Positions 8,332-16,905 of a stretch of DNA of 64,000 nucleotides are shown one piece after another. Each line of letters opens with the position of its first letter. Positions within the stretch are counted from its first letter, which is position 1. Source of the stretch: Terrimesophilobacter sp038243605. GTDB taxonomy: Bacteria; Actinomycetota; Actinomycetes; Actinomycetales; Microbacteriaceae. The notes beneath the pieces are model-generated. The model was not told where the DNA came from, ran no database searches, and was given only the letters and a program-made list of their open reading frames with translations. A program made the translations under genes and the position numbers. Location: NCBI GenBank assembly GCA_038243605.1, contig JBBSQX010000007.1:62001-126000 (forward strand). Reading direction: 5' to 3'.

Positions 8332-8472
8332 ATGACGCTCATTGCCTCCGCCCAGCAGACGTCGATGAGCGGGCCGCAAGTGTGCTTCGTGATCAGAGGT
8401 TTCGACCCACCCCGGGAGTGCACGCGCACGAGTCACTTTTTCGGCGCTGTACTCGTGGAGGCAACACAGTGA
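8332..8472 (+). CDS. 46-codon leader ORF overlapping the EVE gene start
   Basis: An open frame begins 6 nt after CATAAT and ends with a TGA that overlaps the GTG of the EVE gene (GTGA at 8469-8472). The peptide has no recognisable domain and includes two cysteines. The arrangement would make translation of the EVE gene depend on ribosomes finishing the leader, although the EVE gene also has its own GGAGG site inside the leader. Whether the peptide matters is unknown. Confidence 0.4.
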   Translation: MTLIASAQQTSMSGPQVCFVIRGFDPPRECTRTSHFFGAVLVEATQ

Positions 8473-8885
8473 ACAATTGGCTCGGAGTTGTGTCGCAGGC
8501 GCATGTTCGGCGAGGGGTTGCCCTCGGCATCGCACAAATTCAGCACGGTAAGCGGCCTGGCCTGGCGCGCATGCACGCGGGCGATACCCTTATCTACTAC
8601 TCACCTCGGACTGAGTACCCTGACGGCGATCCGCTGCGAGCGTTCACCGCGATCGGCGAAGTGTCGGATGACGAGATCTGGCAGGAGAACGAGGGAGACT
8701 TTCATCCCTTCCGGCGGCGCGTTGACTACATCACTGATGCACGAGAAGTGTCGCTTTACGACATCACGCACCAGCTGGAGCTCACCGCGTCAGAGCATTG
8801 GGGCTATCGACTACGTCTTGGGCTCGTTCCGCTCTCTGACGCGGATGCCGCCACCATCCTTGCCGCCATGATGGTGAAGTCATGA
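8469..8885 (+). CDS. EVE domain protein
   Basis: A single-domain protein of 138 residues. It opens with NNWLGVVSQAHV and continues with GDTLIYYSP, the PUA-like beta-barrel pattern of EVE proteins, which recognise modified bases in DNA or RNA. The start is GTG 8469, with GGAGG at 8456-8460 and an 8-nt spacer. Its last codon overlaps the MarR gene by 4 nt (ATGA), so the two are cotranslated. EVE domains occur both in RNA housekeeping and in defence systems; nothing else here points to defence. Confidence 0.82.
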   Translation: MNNWLGVVSQAHVRRGVALGIAQIQHGKRPGLARMHAGDTLIYYSPRTEYPDGDPLRAFTAIGEVSDDEIWQENEGDFHPFRRRVDYITDAREVSLYDITHQLELTASEHWGYRLRLGLVPLSDADAATILAAMMVKS

Positions 8886-9331
8886 GTATGCCAACGTCAC
8901 TGCAGAGCTCGTTCGAGAACCCAGACGAGAGTCCTGGGCTGGTCTTGTGGCGTGTCACCAATGCCTGGCAGGCGGCACAGCGGCGCACGCTGAAACCGTT
9001 CGACCTTACCCACGTGCAGTTCGTTTTGCTCGCATCGCTCACCTGGTTCGACTCAGATACCCCAACGACTCAGCAAGATCTCGCTGACTACGCACGCACC
9101 GATCCGATGATGACGTCACAAGTTTTGCGGGCGCTCGAGCGAGCGGGCCACGTGCTGCGATTGCCCCACCCGGATGACGGGCGCGCGAAGGTGCTGAGCG
9201 TCACGCCATCCGGTCGAGCCATCGCGAACCGCGCGGTTGTTGCCATCGACGAGTGCGATCGTGATTTCTTCGCTGCCCTTGGTTCACGGCTCGGCCAGTT
9301 CACGGGGATGCTTGCGACACTGTCACCGTGA
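8882..9331 (+). CDS. MarR family transcriptional regulator
   Basis: A 149-residue winged-helix regulator. The recognition region is TQQDLADYARTDPMMTSQVLRAL with the wing RLPHPDDGRAKVLSVT; C-terminal helices form the dimer interface. It is translationally coupled to the EVE gene and convergent with a multidrug exporter 41 bp away. MarR proteins often repress exporters and bind aromatic compounds; control of the exporter or its own operon is possible but not shown. Confidence 0.87.
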   Translation: MSMPTSLQSSFENPDESPGLVLWRVTNAWQAAQRRTLKPFDLTHVQFVLLASLTWFDSDTPTTQQDLADYARTDPMMTSQVLRALERAGHVLRLPHPDDGRAKVLSVTPSGRAIANRAVVAIDECDRDFFAALGSRLGQFTGMLATLSP

Positions 9332-9372
9332 AGTGCAAAGGCTAGGCGGGAGCTCGGGCGCCCACCGTGCGC

Positions 9373-11382
9373 CTAGGGGAGAGTGAGCACGCCGGTGTCG
9401 TTCGCGGCACGGTGTGCAGCGTCGTCGAGTTCGTTGTAGTCGCCAGCGGCTTCGGCATTGGCAGCCTCGTTCGCGGCGTGCTTTTCGTCCGCAGCCTCCT
9501 GCAAAGGAGACTTCGCCCGCAGTGGCGGCGTCTTAAAGAACAGTGCGAGAACAAACGCGAGAAGTACGACGCTGAGCGCCAACCAGTAGATCGTGATCGT
9601 GGAGGCACTAAATCCGGTCAGGAACGGCTTCGTCAACCGTGGGTCTGCGCCCACCAGGAACGAGGTGTCATCGACCGCGCTGCTGGCAGCACTGTTGCCG
9701 TCACCCTTCGCAGACTTGAGTGCTTTCGCAATTTCGGGCGCAGCCGCGCTGACGACTTTCGAGCGCACATCCTGCTGCGAGAAATCGAGCGGGGTCAGAG
9801 GAACTTTCGCCTCCGCGGTAGCTTGTGGCACCCCCTGAGCAACAAGCGCCTGCACTCCGCCATCATGTGCGGCCTTCTGCGACTGCGTCTCTAGTGGGTC
9901 GACAATGTTGGAGTAGATCAGGTCCATGATCTTCTTGTTCTTGGGCGCGGTCGCCACATCCGGAGTCAACGCAGCATTGAGCGCGCTCGTGAGCGTGGGG
10001 CCATCCGTCAGCGAAGTCTGGATGCTCAGCGGCATCAGAGTGAACAGCAGCGAGAGCATGATGGCGGTACCCAGCGTTCCACCGATTTGGCGAAAGAACG
10101 TCGAGGCACTCGTGGCAACACCCATGTCGCGGATGCCGACCGAGTTTTGGCTCGCAATCGTGAGGGTCTGCATGAGCTGGCCGAGCCCGAGACCGATGAG
10201 CAGCATGCCGCCGGCGACAAACAGATAAGGGGAGTCGTACTTCATGAAGGTGAGGTAGAAGAATCCGGCGGCCATGAGGCCAGTGCCGAGAATCGGAAAC
10301 ATGCGGTACTTGCCATTGCGGGCAATGAGCAGGCCGCTACCGATCGACGCAATCATGAGGCCCAAAATCATGGGCAGCATCTGGAATCCGCTTTCGGTCG
10401 GCGTGGAGCCGAGCACGATCTGCAGGAACAGCGGGATCGTCATCATCGCACCGAACATGCCAAAACCGACGAGCACACCAATGATGGTGGCCATCGAGAA
10501 CGTTTGAGAACGGAACAGTTTGAGCGGGATAAGTGCGTCATCCTTCATGTGGCGCTCGATGAAGATGAACGCGACTACACCGAGGATGCCGAGCCCGTAG
10601 CAGGCGATAGCGATCGGGCTGCCCCAACCCCAGGTTTGGCCTTCCTCGGCGACGAGCAGCAACGGCACAAGGGCGAGGATCACGGCGCCGGCACCCCACC
10701 AGTCGATGCGCACGGAGAGGCGATCGGGCTTTGGCAGGTGCAGAAACTTGAGCACAATGGCGAGGGCGGCGAGGCCGATCGGCACGTTGATGAGGAACAC
10801 CCAGCGCCATCCGGCGATCCACAGAATCTGGTCGGTGCCAGCGAACAACCCGCCGATGAGGGGACCGATGACGCTGGAGACACCGAACACGGCCAAGAAG
10901 TAACCCTGGTACTTGGCACGCTCGCGGGGGGCAAGCATGTCGCCCATGATGGCCAGAGGCATCGACATGAGGCCACCAGCGCCGAGGCCCTGAACGGCGC
11001 GCCAGACCGCGAGGTCGATCATGGAGGTGGAGAACGACGACAGGATCGAGCCGATGATGAACACGACGATCGCGAACAGGAACAGCGGGCGGCGACCGAA
11101 GATGTCGCTGAGCTTGCCGTAGATGGGCGTGCTGATTGTCGACACGATGAGGTACGCGGTGGTGACCCACGCCTGCAGGCTGAGGCCGTCGAGGTCGTCG
11201 CCGATGGTGCGGATGGCGGTGCCCACCACCGTCTGGTCGAGCGCTGAAAGGAACATGCCGGCCATGAGCCCGACGATCACTAACATGATCTGGCGGTGGG
11301 TCATCACCGCCGCGACGGGGCTGGCCGAGCCTGCTGGCGCGGGCGTTCGGGATGAGTCAGAAGTTGATGCTGAGCGTGACAT
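9373..11382 (-). CDS. DHA2 family (14-TM) MFS multidrug exporter
   Basis: A 669-residue proton-coupled drug exporter of the EmrB/QacA group. Visible are LSALDQTVVGTAIRTI in TM1 (motif D1), GKLSDIFGRRP (motif A), the antiporter motif region GVSSVIGPLIGGLF in TM5, and about 14 hydrophobic segments in total. A large extracytoplasmic loop (residues about 470-570) precedes the last segment, and an Ala-rich acidic tail closes the protein. GAGGAC sits 4 nt before the ATG. It is convergent with the MarR gene. Drug range cannot be read from sequence. Confidence 0.9.
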   Translation of the reverse strand: MSRSASTSDSSRTPAPAGSASPVAAVMTHRQIMLVIVGLMAGMFLSALDQTVVGTAIRTIGDDLDGLSLQAWVTTAYLIVSTISTPIYGKLSDIFGRRPLFLFAIVVFIIGSILSSFSTSMIDLAVWRAVQGLGAGGLMSMPLAIMGDMLAPRERAKYQGYFLAVFGVSSVIGPLIGGLFAGTDQILWIAGWRWVFLINVPIGLAALAIVLKFLHLPKPDRLSVRIDWWGAGAVILALVPLLLVAEEGQTWGWGSPIAIACYGLGILGVVAFIFIERHMKDDALIPLKLFRSQTFSMATIIGVLVGFGMFGAMMTIPLFLQIVLGSTPTESGFQMLPMILGLMIASIGSGLLIARNGKYRMFPILGTGLMAAGFFYLTFMKYDSPYLFVAGGMLLIGLGLGQLMQTLTIASQNSVGIRDMGVATSASTFFRQIGGTLGTAIMLSLLFTLMPLSIQTSLTDGPTLTSALNAALTPDVATAPKNKKIMDLIYSNIVDPLETQSQKAAHDGGVQALVAQGVPQATAEAKVPLTPLDFSQQDVRSKVVSAAAPEIAKALKSAKGDGNSAASSAVDDTSFLVGADPRLTKPFLTGFSASTITIYWLALSVVLLAFVLALFFKTPPLRAKSPLQEAADEKHAANEAANAEAAGDYNELDDAAHRAANDTGVLTLP

Positions 11383-11568
11383 GCGTCCTCAAAGATTGTT
11401 GGTGGTGCGGCGCGGCCCGGCCTCAGATCGCTGACACCACGGGCAACCGAAAGTCGGAAGAATTTTGCGCAGAGTGTAAAGTTACACCCTTTGCAGCGAC
11501 GCTGACGCCACTTTTGCCCCGCAAACGCGCAATATCGCCGAAGGCGAACAACGTTCTTTTTGGCGTGA

Positions 11569-12081
11569 CTATTCCCGATCTAGTTGAGCCAGGAACTCGG
11601 CGTTCCCACGAATTGCTGGCTTGTAGCGGTCGAGATCGACGGACGAAACATTCTTTGCAATGATCTCGAGTGCGGCGCCGAGTGCTGCATTCGGCTGCCC
11701 AGAGGCGTGCAAGGTGATCGCCTCGAAGACAGCCAGTGCGACCGAATCAGGGAATTGCTCCCGCGCCGCGGCGAAAATGTGAAGCGAGTCGTCGAAGCGA
11801 TCGACATTGCGTAACGTGCTCCCGTACTGCAGAAGGCACCGGCGTCGGATGCCGCCCTCAAGGCCAGCCGCTAGCGCTCGCTCATAAAATCCGAGCGCGG
11901 TGTCTTCCTCGCCCGCAGTGTCGTACGCGCCACCGACCTCGTACAGCACCCGCGGGATCTGCGGGTTCTCCGCCAGTACAGAGAGGAGTGCCGCAATGGT
12001 TGGCTGCATATTGTTGCGATCCCTGGACGCAAGAAGGTCGTCGAGCTTCGCGTTGAGCTCTGCATTCAATTCGTGAGTCAC
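11569..12081 (-). CDS. tetratricopeptide-repeat protein
   Basis: A 170-residue soluble helical protein with about three TPR-like units, for example VLYEVGGAYDTAGEEDTALGFYERAL and SLHIFAAAREQFPDSVAL. There is no catalytic motif, signal peptide or membrane segment. TPR proteins act as protein-protein adaptors; the partner is unknown. GTG 12081 is used, with GGGAG upstream. A 186-bp gap separates it from the exporter start. It is close to actinobacterial proteins annotated only as tetratricopeptide repeat protein. Confidence 0.7.
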   Translation of the reverse strand: MTHELNAELNAKLDDLLASRDRNNMQPTIAALLSVLAENPQIPRVLYEVGGAYDTAGEEDTALGFYERALAAGLEGGIRRRCLLQYGSTLRNVDRFDDSLHIFAAAREQFPDSVALAVFEAITLHASGQPNAALGAALEIIAKNVSSVDLDRYKPAIRGNAEFLAQLDRE

Positions 12082-12138
12082 GGGCAGAATTCTCCCACTT
12101 TGTGGGCATGTAAAGCGAGGCCGGTCAACGAGCCTCGG

Positions 12139-12894
12139 CTAACGGCGATCAGTCCACTCCAGCACCGAGTACCCAGAATCTGCGGGGATCGTGACTCGGC
12201 GTGTGCCGTCCTCAAACAACTCCATAATCGGTGCGACAGTCGCTCGAGGCCGCGCGCGTGCCGCGTCAATTGCTTCTGCAGAGCTTGCGCTCTCAGCGAG
12301 CCGCATCAGGTTCAGCATGGTCGGGAAGATGATGGGGCGCGCGCCGCTCTGCGCGAGCTCTGCCGCGTGGGCGGGGGAGAGCCACTCTGCGGCAAGGGTC
12401 TCGACGCCATCCGGTTCGGCGACAGCCTCACGGTCAACAACGGCGAGATAGAAATGAGTGTCGAATCGCCGCGGTTCCTCGACGGGCGTGATCCAGTGCC
12501 CGAAATGCGTGAGTGAGTTCAGCTGAAGGTGCGCACCGATCGCGGCAAGTGTCTCGCGAAATCCGAGACCTAATAGCGGCGGCGCGGATTCGAGGTCTCC
12601 GGCCTCCGGAGACAACAGGATGCCGGTCTCCTCCCACACCTCGCGGATGGCACCGATGCGCAGCGCCCGCTCTACCTCGGGCACCTCGTCGAAGTCGGTC
12701 ACCGACTTGTGCCACGACGCCTCGCCATCCTCAGGGTCGATAGCCCCACCGGGGAACACCAGCGCGGAGGCAAAAGCCCCCCTAGCGGCCCGGCTCACCA
12801 TGAGCACCTCGAACGGGTCATCGCGCAGCAGCAGAACGGTGGCCGATTGACGCGGAGCGAGGTCGCGTGGCGGGGTTGAGGCTTGACTGGTCAC
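12139..12894 (-). CDS. NUDIX hydrolase (NUDT19-like, with insertion)
   Basis: A 251-residue NUDIX-fold protein. The Nudix box is split: GGAIDPEDGE begins it, an insert of about 25 residues follows, and it ends REVWEETGI. This arrangement is typical of the NUDT7/NUDT19-type subfamily, whose members cleave CoA-like or nucleoside diphosphate substrates. The open frame extends to 13503, but GTG 12894 is preferred because TATCCT lies exactly 6 nt upstream and homology-like sequence begins there. Divergent from the class V aminotransferase. Substrate unassigned. Confidence 0.8.
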   Translation of the reverse strand: MTSQASTPPRDLAPRQSATVLLLRDDPFEVLMVSRAARGAFASALVFPGGAIDPEDGEASWHKSVTDFDEVPEVERALRIGAIREVWEETGILLSPEAGDLESAPPLLGLGFRETLAAIGAHLQLNSLTHFGHWITPVEEPRRFDTHFYLAVVDREAVAEPDGVETLAAEWLSPAHAAELAQSGARPIIFPTMLNLMRLAESASSAEAIDAARARPRATVAPIMELFEDGTRRVTIPADSGYSVLEWTDRR

Positions 12895-12951
12895 ACCGTA
12901 AGGATACGAGGGCCTGTGGTGGCCCGCTGCGGCATCGGATATTCTCGCAGC
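12895..12951. promoter_or_regulatory. compact divergent leaderless promoters
   Basis: TATCCT (12901-12906, minus strand) and TATTCT (12940-12945, plus strand) each lie exactly 6 nt from the start codon of the gene they serve, inside a 57-bp spacer. The two promoters overlap, so their activities may be coupled. Confidence 0.55.
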
Positions 12952-14691
12952 ATGGCTTCCGTTGAGAATTGTGTTGTTTCCGCGCGTTCCACCTCCCTCG
13001 TGGAGCCCCCGATAGTTGCCCGCATTCGGGAGTGCGTGATCGGCGACGACCGCATGATGGATGGCCCGTACGGGCAGAAACCGGTCACCTACGCGGACTA
13101 CACCGCGAGCGGCCGGTCGCTCAGTTTCATCGAAGAATTTCTGCGCGACGAGGTGCTTCCGCGTTACGCAAACACTCACACGGAGAGCAGCGGTACGGGC
13201 CTTCAGACCACCCGCCTGCGAGAAGACTCCCGCGACACGATCCGTCGGGCAGTGAATGGCGACGAGGACACCATGGTGATTTTCACCGGCAGCGGCACCA
13301 CGGGGGCCATCGACAAGTTGATCGGCATCCTCGAGTTGCGCATCCCGCACGCGCTCGATGAGAAGTACGGCCTCGATGCGCTCATCCCCACCAGCGACCG
13401 TCCCGTCGTCTTTATTGGCCCGTACGAGCACCACTCGAATGAGCTCCCGTGGCGTGAATCCATTGCGGATGTCGTCACCATTCGCGAAGACGCCGACGGT
13501 CACATCGATCTGAACCAGCTCGCAGATGAGCTGCGAATGTACGCCGACCGACCACTCAAGATTGGCTCATTCAGCGCGGCCAGCAACGTCACCGGCATCC
13601 TGAGCGACACCCATGCGATCACCCGTCTGCTGCACGAACACGGCGCCCTCGCGTTCTGGGATTTTGCCGCAGCGGCACCCTACATTGATGTCGAGATGAA
13701 CCGCGTGGGCGGCGACCCCATGGAGCGCAAAGACGCCATCTTCATCTCCCCGCACAAGTTCATTGGCGGCCCAGGCACGCCGGGTCTTCTCATCGTCGAC
13801 CGCAAGCTCATGCGCAACGTCATCCCGCACGTCGTCGGTGGCGGCACTGTCGCTTACGTGAACGAGACGACGCATCGCTACCTCGCCAACCCTGAGCACC
13901 GCGAAGAAGCGGGAACGCCAGCGATCATCGAGTCGATTCGCGCCGGGCTGGTATTCCAGCTCAAAGAGGCCGTGGGCGTTGACACGATTTTGGAGCTCGA
14001 GCACGACTTTCTGCGCCGCGCCATCACCGCGTGGAACGCGCACCCCTCCATCGAGGTTCTCGGAAACCCGGATGCCGAGCGCCTCTCGATTGTCTCGTTC
14101 GTGGTGAAGCGCCCCGGCGGCAAGTACCTGCACCACAACGCCGTCGTTGCCATGCTCAACGACGTGTTCGGCATCCAAAGCCGCGGAGGTTGCTCGTGTG
14201 CTGGCCCCTACGGACACCGGTTGCTCGGCATCGACAATGCGCTGTCCGAGGAGTACGACGCCCAGATTCTGAGCGGATGCGAAGGCATCAAGCCGGGCTG
14301 GGTTCGCGTGAACTTCAACTACTTCATCAGCGATGAGGCGTTCCGCTACATCGTTGAGGCCGTCACCATGATTGCCGAGCACGGCGCCAAACTGTTGCCC
14401 GACTATCGGTTCGAGTCGGCATCCGGACTCTGGAAGCACCGTGCTGGGCCAGTCGAGCCACCGCTGCGGTTCTCGCAAATGTCTTATGACACCGATGGCG
14501 TTCTGCGCTTCCCCCGCCACGATGACCGTGCCCCCGCCTCCGTCTATGCAGACACCCTCGATGCGGCCCGCGCGCTCTTTGCGGCAGCGCCGGAACCTGC
14601 TGCCGATTCTGCTGGTGTCGCCAACGAGCTTGGTGCCGAGTTTGAGGGACTGCGCTGGTTCGACCTGCCCGTGGAGTGCCTCGTTCCCTGA
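12952..14691 (+). CDS. class V aminotransferase, cysteine-desulfurase-like
   Basis: A 579-residue PLP enzyme of fold type I. The Schiff-base lysine is in SPHKFIGGPGTPG, and the candidate catalytic cysteine is in RGGCSCAGPYGHRLL, as in cysteine desulfurases. It is longer than SufS/IscS (about 400 residues) because of N- and C-terminal extensions. No suf or isc scaffold genes are adjacent, so it may desulfurate another substrate or act as an aminotransferase. ATG 12952 has TATTCT 6 nt upstream; the open frame begins earlier, at 12883, but that would run into the divergent promoter. Confidence 0.8.
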   Translation: MASVENCVVSARSTSLVEPPIVARIRECVIGDDRMMDGPYGQKPVTYADYTASGRSLSFIEEFLRDEVLPRYANTHTESSGTGLQTTRLREDSRDTIRRAVNGDEDTMVIFTGSGTTGAIDKLIGILELRIPHALDEKYGLDALIPTSDRPVVFIGPYEHHSNELPWRESIADVVTIREDADGHIDLNQLADELRMYADRPLKIGSFSAASNVTGILSDTHAITRLLHEHGALAFWDFAAAAPYIDVEMNRVGGDPMERKDAIFISPHKFIGGPGTPGLLIVDRKLMRNVIPHVVGGGTVAYVNETTHRYLANPEHREEAGTPAIIESIRAGLVFQLKEAVGVDTILELEHDFLRRAITAWNAHPSIEVLGNPDAERLSIVSFVVKRPGGKYLHHNAVVAMLNDVFGIQSRGGCSCAGPYGHRLLGIDNALSEEYDAQILSGCEGIKPGWVRVNFNYFISDEAFRYIVEAVTMIAEHGAKLLPDYRFESASGLWKHRAGPVEPPLRFSQMSYDTDGVLRFPRHDDRAPASVYADTLDAARALFAAAPEPAADSAGVANELGAEFEGLRWFDLPVECLVP

Positions 14692-14709
14692 GTCTCTCGA
14701 AGGGATCGG
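14688..14709 (+). repeat. dispersed 22-bp element, copy 1
   Basis: Consensus CTGAGGCTCTCGAAGGGATC followed by AG; this copy has T at position 6 and ends GG. It begins in the stop codon of the aminotransferase gene. Other copies are at 18821 and 22545, all in the same orientation and beside gene 3' ends. Confidence 0.6.
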
Positions 14710-14764
14710 GGCCGGGAGCAGTGGCGAGGTGGAACGAGTAGTCCCGGCATAAGATTGATTCACC

Positions 14765-15679
14765 ATGTCATCAGCAATTTCTGTCTCCGCCGCCGTCGCG
14801 GAAGCCCTCGCAAACAACCGCCCGATCGTTGCCCTCGAGTCGACGATCATCTCTCACGGGCTCCCGCGCCCCCGCAACTTTGAGGCTGCACAAGAGTTCG
14901 AGCAGATTCTGCTCGACGCGGGCGTCACCCCCGCCACCGTTGCCGTGCTGGATGGCGTGCCCCACGTTGGCCTGGATGCCGACGGCGTGCGTCGCATCGC
15001 CGACGAAGATATGACCAAAGCGAGTGTGCGTGACTTGCCGATTCTTGCCGGTACGAGGCGGTCAGGTGCCACAACGGTTGCTGCGACCGCTCACCTTGCC
15101 GCGCGCGCCGGTGTTCGCGTGTTCGCCACGGGCGGGCTTGGCGGTGTGCACCGCGGAGCATCCACAAGTTTCGACGAATCAGCGGATCTTTCAACACTGA
15201 GCATGACCCCGATCACCGTGGTGTCAGCTGGCGTCAAGTCGGTGCTAGATATTTCGGCAACACTGGAGCGCCTCGAGACCTTGAGTGTTCCGGTGCTCGG
15301 CTACCGCACAAGCATTTTTCCCAGCTTCTGGCTCACCGAGTCGGCGTTCGAGCTTGACTGGATGGTGGACAGCGCCGAACAGATCGCGCTGGTGATGAAG
15401 GGCCAAGACGAGCTCGGCCACGGCCAGGGAATCGTCGTGGCCAACCCCATCCCTCGCGAGCAGCAGTGGGATCCAGCCGAGCACGATCGCGTGCTCACCG
15501 AGGCGCTCGCCGCTGCCGATGCCGCGGGCATGCACGGAAAGGCGGTCACGCCGTTCCTGCTCAGCTACATTGTGGAGGCATCTGAGGGCCGCAGCCTTGA
15601 GGTGAACCTCGATCTCGCCCGCAACAACGTGCGGCTCGCGGCGAAGATCGCGACAGCGTGGTCGGCGCTGCAGGCGTGA
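14765..15679 (+). CDS. psuG: pseudouridine-5'-phosphate glycosidase
   Basis: A 304-residue PsuG/YeiN enzyme that splits pseudouridine 5'-phosphate into uracil and ribose 5-phosphate. Family signatures include ALESTIISHGLPRP at the N terminus, the segment GATTVAATAHLAARAGVRVFATGGLGG (about residues 100-125) with its lysine-binding region, and NPIPREQQ. Length matches the family. It overlaps the downstream kinase by 4 nt (GTGA), giving the complete two-step catabolic pair. Uracil released here could be reused by Upp, encoded about 3 kb downstream. A -10-like TAAGAT lies 9 nt before the ATG. Confidence 0.93.
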   Translation: MSSAISVSAAVAEALANNRPIVALESTIISHGLPRPRNFEAAQEFEQILLDAGVTPATVAVLDGVPHVGLDADGVRRIADEDMTKASVRDLPILAGTRRSGATTVAATAHLAARAGVRVFATGGLGGVHRGASTSFDESADLSTLSMTPITVVSAGVKSVLDISATLERLETLSVPVLGYRTSIFPSFWLTESAFELDWMVDSAEQIALVMKGQDELGHGQGIVVANPIPREQQWDPAEHDRVLTEALAAADAAGMHGKAVTPFLLSYIVEASEGRSLEVNLDLARNNVRLAAKIATAWSALQA

Positions 15680-16629
15680 CTCAACCCGGCGTCGATGCGG
15701 AACAGCGCAGTCCTGTCGAGAACCAGCGTGGCCCCGTTGTAACACGGCGCATCGTGGTCTTCGGCGACGTAATTGACGACATTGTTGTTGTGCCATCGGG
15801 CCCCATCCGCACCGACACCGATACGCCAAGCTCGATTCGGCACCGCGCGGGAGGGTCGGCGGCGAACGCGGCATCCTGGCTCGGGTTTGTGGGTGCCGAC
15901 GTTGATTTCGTGGGCCGTGTGGCGGCTGATGACGTTTCCCGTCACAGTGAAATCCTTGCCGGCTTCGGGGTCACGCCGCACCTTGAGGGTGACCGTGAGC
16001 ATCCGACGGGCACGATTGTGGTGCTCGTGGATGGCAACAAGCGCTCCATGCTCACCGAGCGTGGCGCGAATGCTTGGCTGAGCGCGGATGCCGTGAGTGA
16101 CGAGCTGTTGGATGGCGCCTCCGTTCTGCACTTCACTGGTTACAGCATTTATCACTCGACAGACCATGCGCCGCTGAAGAGGTTGTTCATGCGCGCGGCG
16201 CAGCGAGGGGTGACGGTCTCTGTGGACCCGGCATCTGCCGGAAGTCTCCTCGATTTTGGTGTCGACAGCTTTCTGGATCTCATCGCGGGTGCCGGCATCG
16301 TGTTCCCGAACCTTGATGAGGGAATGGCACTGACGGGGCTGACCGATCCACTTCAGATCGCCGCCGCGCTGGCGAAGCATTGCGCGCTTGTGGTGCTCAC
16401 GCTCGGCGTTGACGGTGTCGTGGTCGCCGAAGCTGCAACGGAGCCTCTGCTAATTCCTTCGCAGACATCGGCCGTTGTTGATCCGACGGGAGCAGGCGAT
16501 GCGTTCTCTGCGGGTTTTCTCGCCGCATGGAATACCGGTGCGGATGTCGAAACTGCCGCCCTCGCCGGAGTTGCGACTGCGGCAAAGGCCGTGGCCACCG
16601 TCGGGGGTCGCCCAGAAACGCGCCTCTAG
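15676..16629 (+). CDS. psuK: PfkB family sugar kinase, probable pseudouridine kinase
   Basis: A 317-residue ribokinase-fold enzyme. Motifs are AGGSAANAASWLGFVGADVDFVGRVA (PfkB signature 1) and the catalytic/anion-hole motif DPTGAGDAFSAGF with the base aspartate. Because it is fused translationally to psuG (GTGA overlap at 15676-15679), pseudouridine is the likely substrate, phosphorylated before PsuG acts. GTG 15676 is preferred over the earlier in-frame GTG at 15658. A long perfect hairpin follows the gene and closes the operon. The PfkB family is broad, so the substrate comes from context. Confidence 0.85.
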   Translation: MTQPGVDAEQRSPVENQRGPVVTRRIVVFGDVIDDIVVVPSGPIRTDTDTPSSIRHRAGGSAANAASWLGFVGADVDFVGRVAADDVSRHSEILAGFGVTPHLEGDREHPTGTIVVLVDGNKRSMLTERGANAWLSADAVSDELLDGASVLHFTGYSIYHSTDHAPLKRLFMRAAQRGVTVSVDPASAGSLLDFGVDSFLDLIAGAGIVFPNLDEGMALTGLTDPLQIAAALAKHCALVVLTLGVDGVVVAEAATEPLLIPSQTSAVVDPTGAGDAFSAGFLAAWNTGADVETAALAGVATAAKAVATVGGRPETRL

Positions 16630-16700
16630 TTTTTTACCCGAGCTCCGCGGGCATGACAGCGGTGGGTATGACACCAGTGGGTATGAACAGCGCGCATGAC

Positions 16701-16736
16701 AGAGGGCCCGTCGCAGAGGCTCGCGACGGGCCCTCT
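16701..16736 (+). terminator. strong hairpin after psuGK
   Basis: A perfect 14-bp inverted repeat (AGAGGGCCCGTCGC and its complement) with an 8-nt loop lies 72 bp after the psuK stop, followed by TTCCCTT. Stem strength and position indicate the end of the psuGK transcript. Confidence 0.75.
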
Positions 16737-16822
16737 TCCCTTGCACCAAGAGTGTCCTGCAATCACATTCCGCTTCGGTTGCCACAGCAAACAACTTCAG
16801 CACTATGACCATATAACAGTTA

Positions 16823-16886
16823 GGTAACGAGAAGCTAGTTATCTTTTCGTTACCTTCTTGCGTCTTTCGTGACGAAACGCACGAAA
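16823..16886. repeat. two inverted repeats in the psuK/prmC-like spacer
   Basis: GGTAACGAGAAG pairs with CTTTTCGTTACC (12 bp with one G-T, 8-nt loop, 16823-16854). TTTCGTG pairs with CACGAAA (16865-16886). Neither is followed by a proper T-run. They could be operators, a small structured RNA or weak terminators of the convergent gene. The rest of the 276-bp spacer shows only two copies of GTGGGTATGA. Confidence 0.4.
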
Positions 16887-16905
16887 TCAGATCCCCACGC
16901 CACAA

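Noticed and set aside
8469..9331. EVE-MarR pair as a phage defence module
   Set aside because: EVE domains occur in defence systems, but here there is no nuclease, restriction subunit or helicase nearby. The exporter across the way suggests ordinary regulation.
13567..14850. Minus-strand frame of 427 codons opposite the class V aminotransferase
   Set aside because: High-GC antisense shadow; the aminotransferase frame carries a PLP lysine and cysteine motif, the shadow none.
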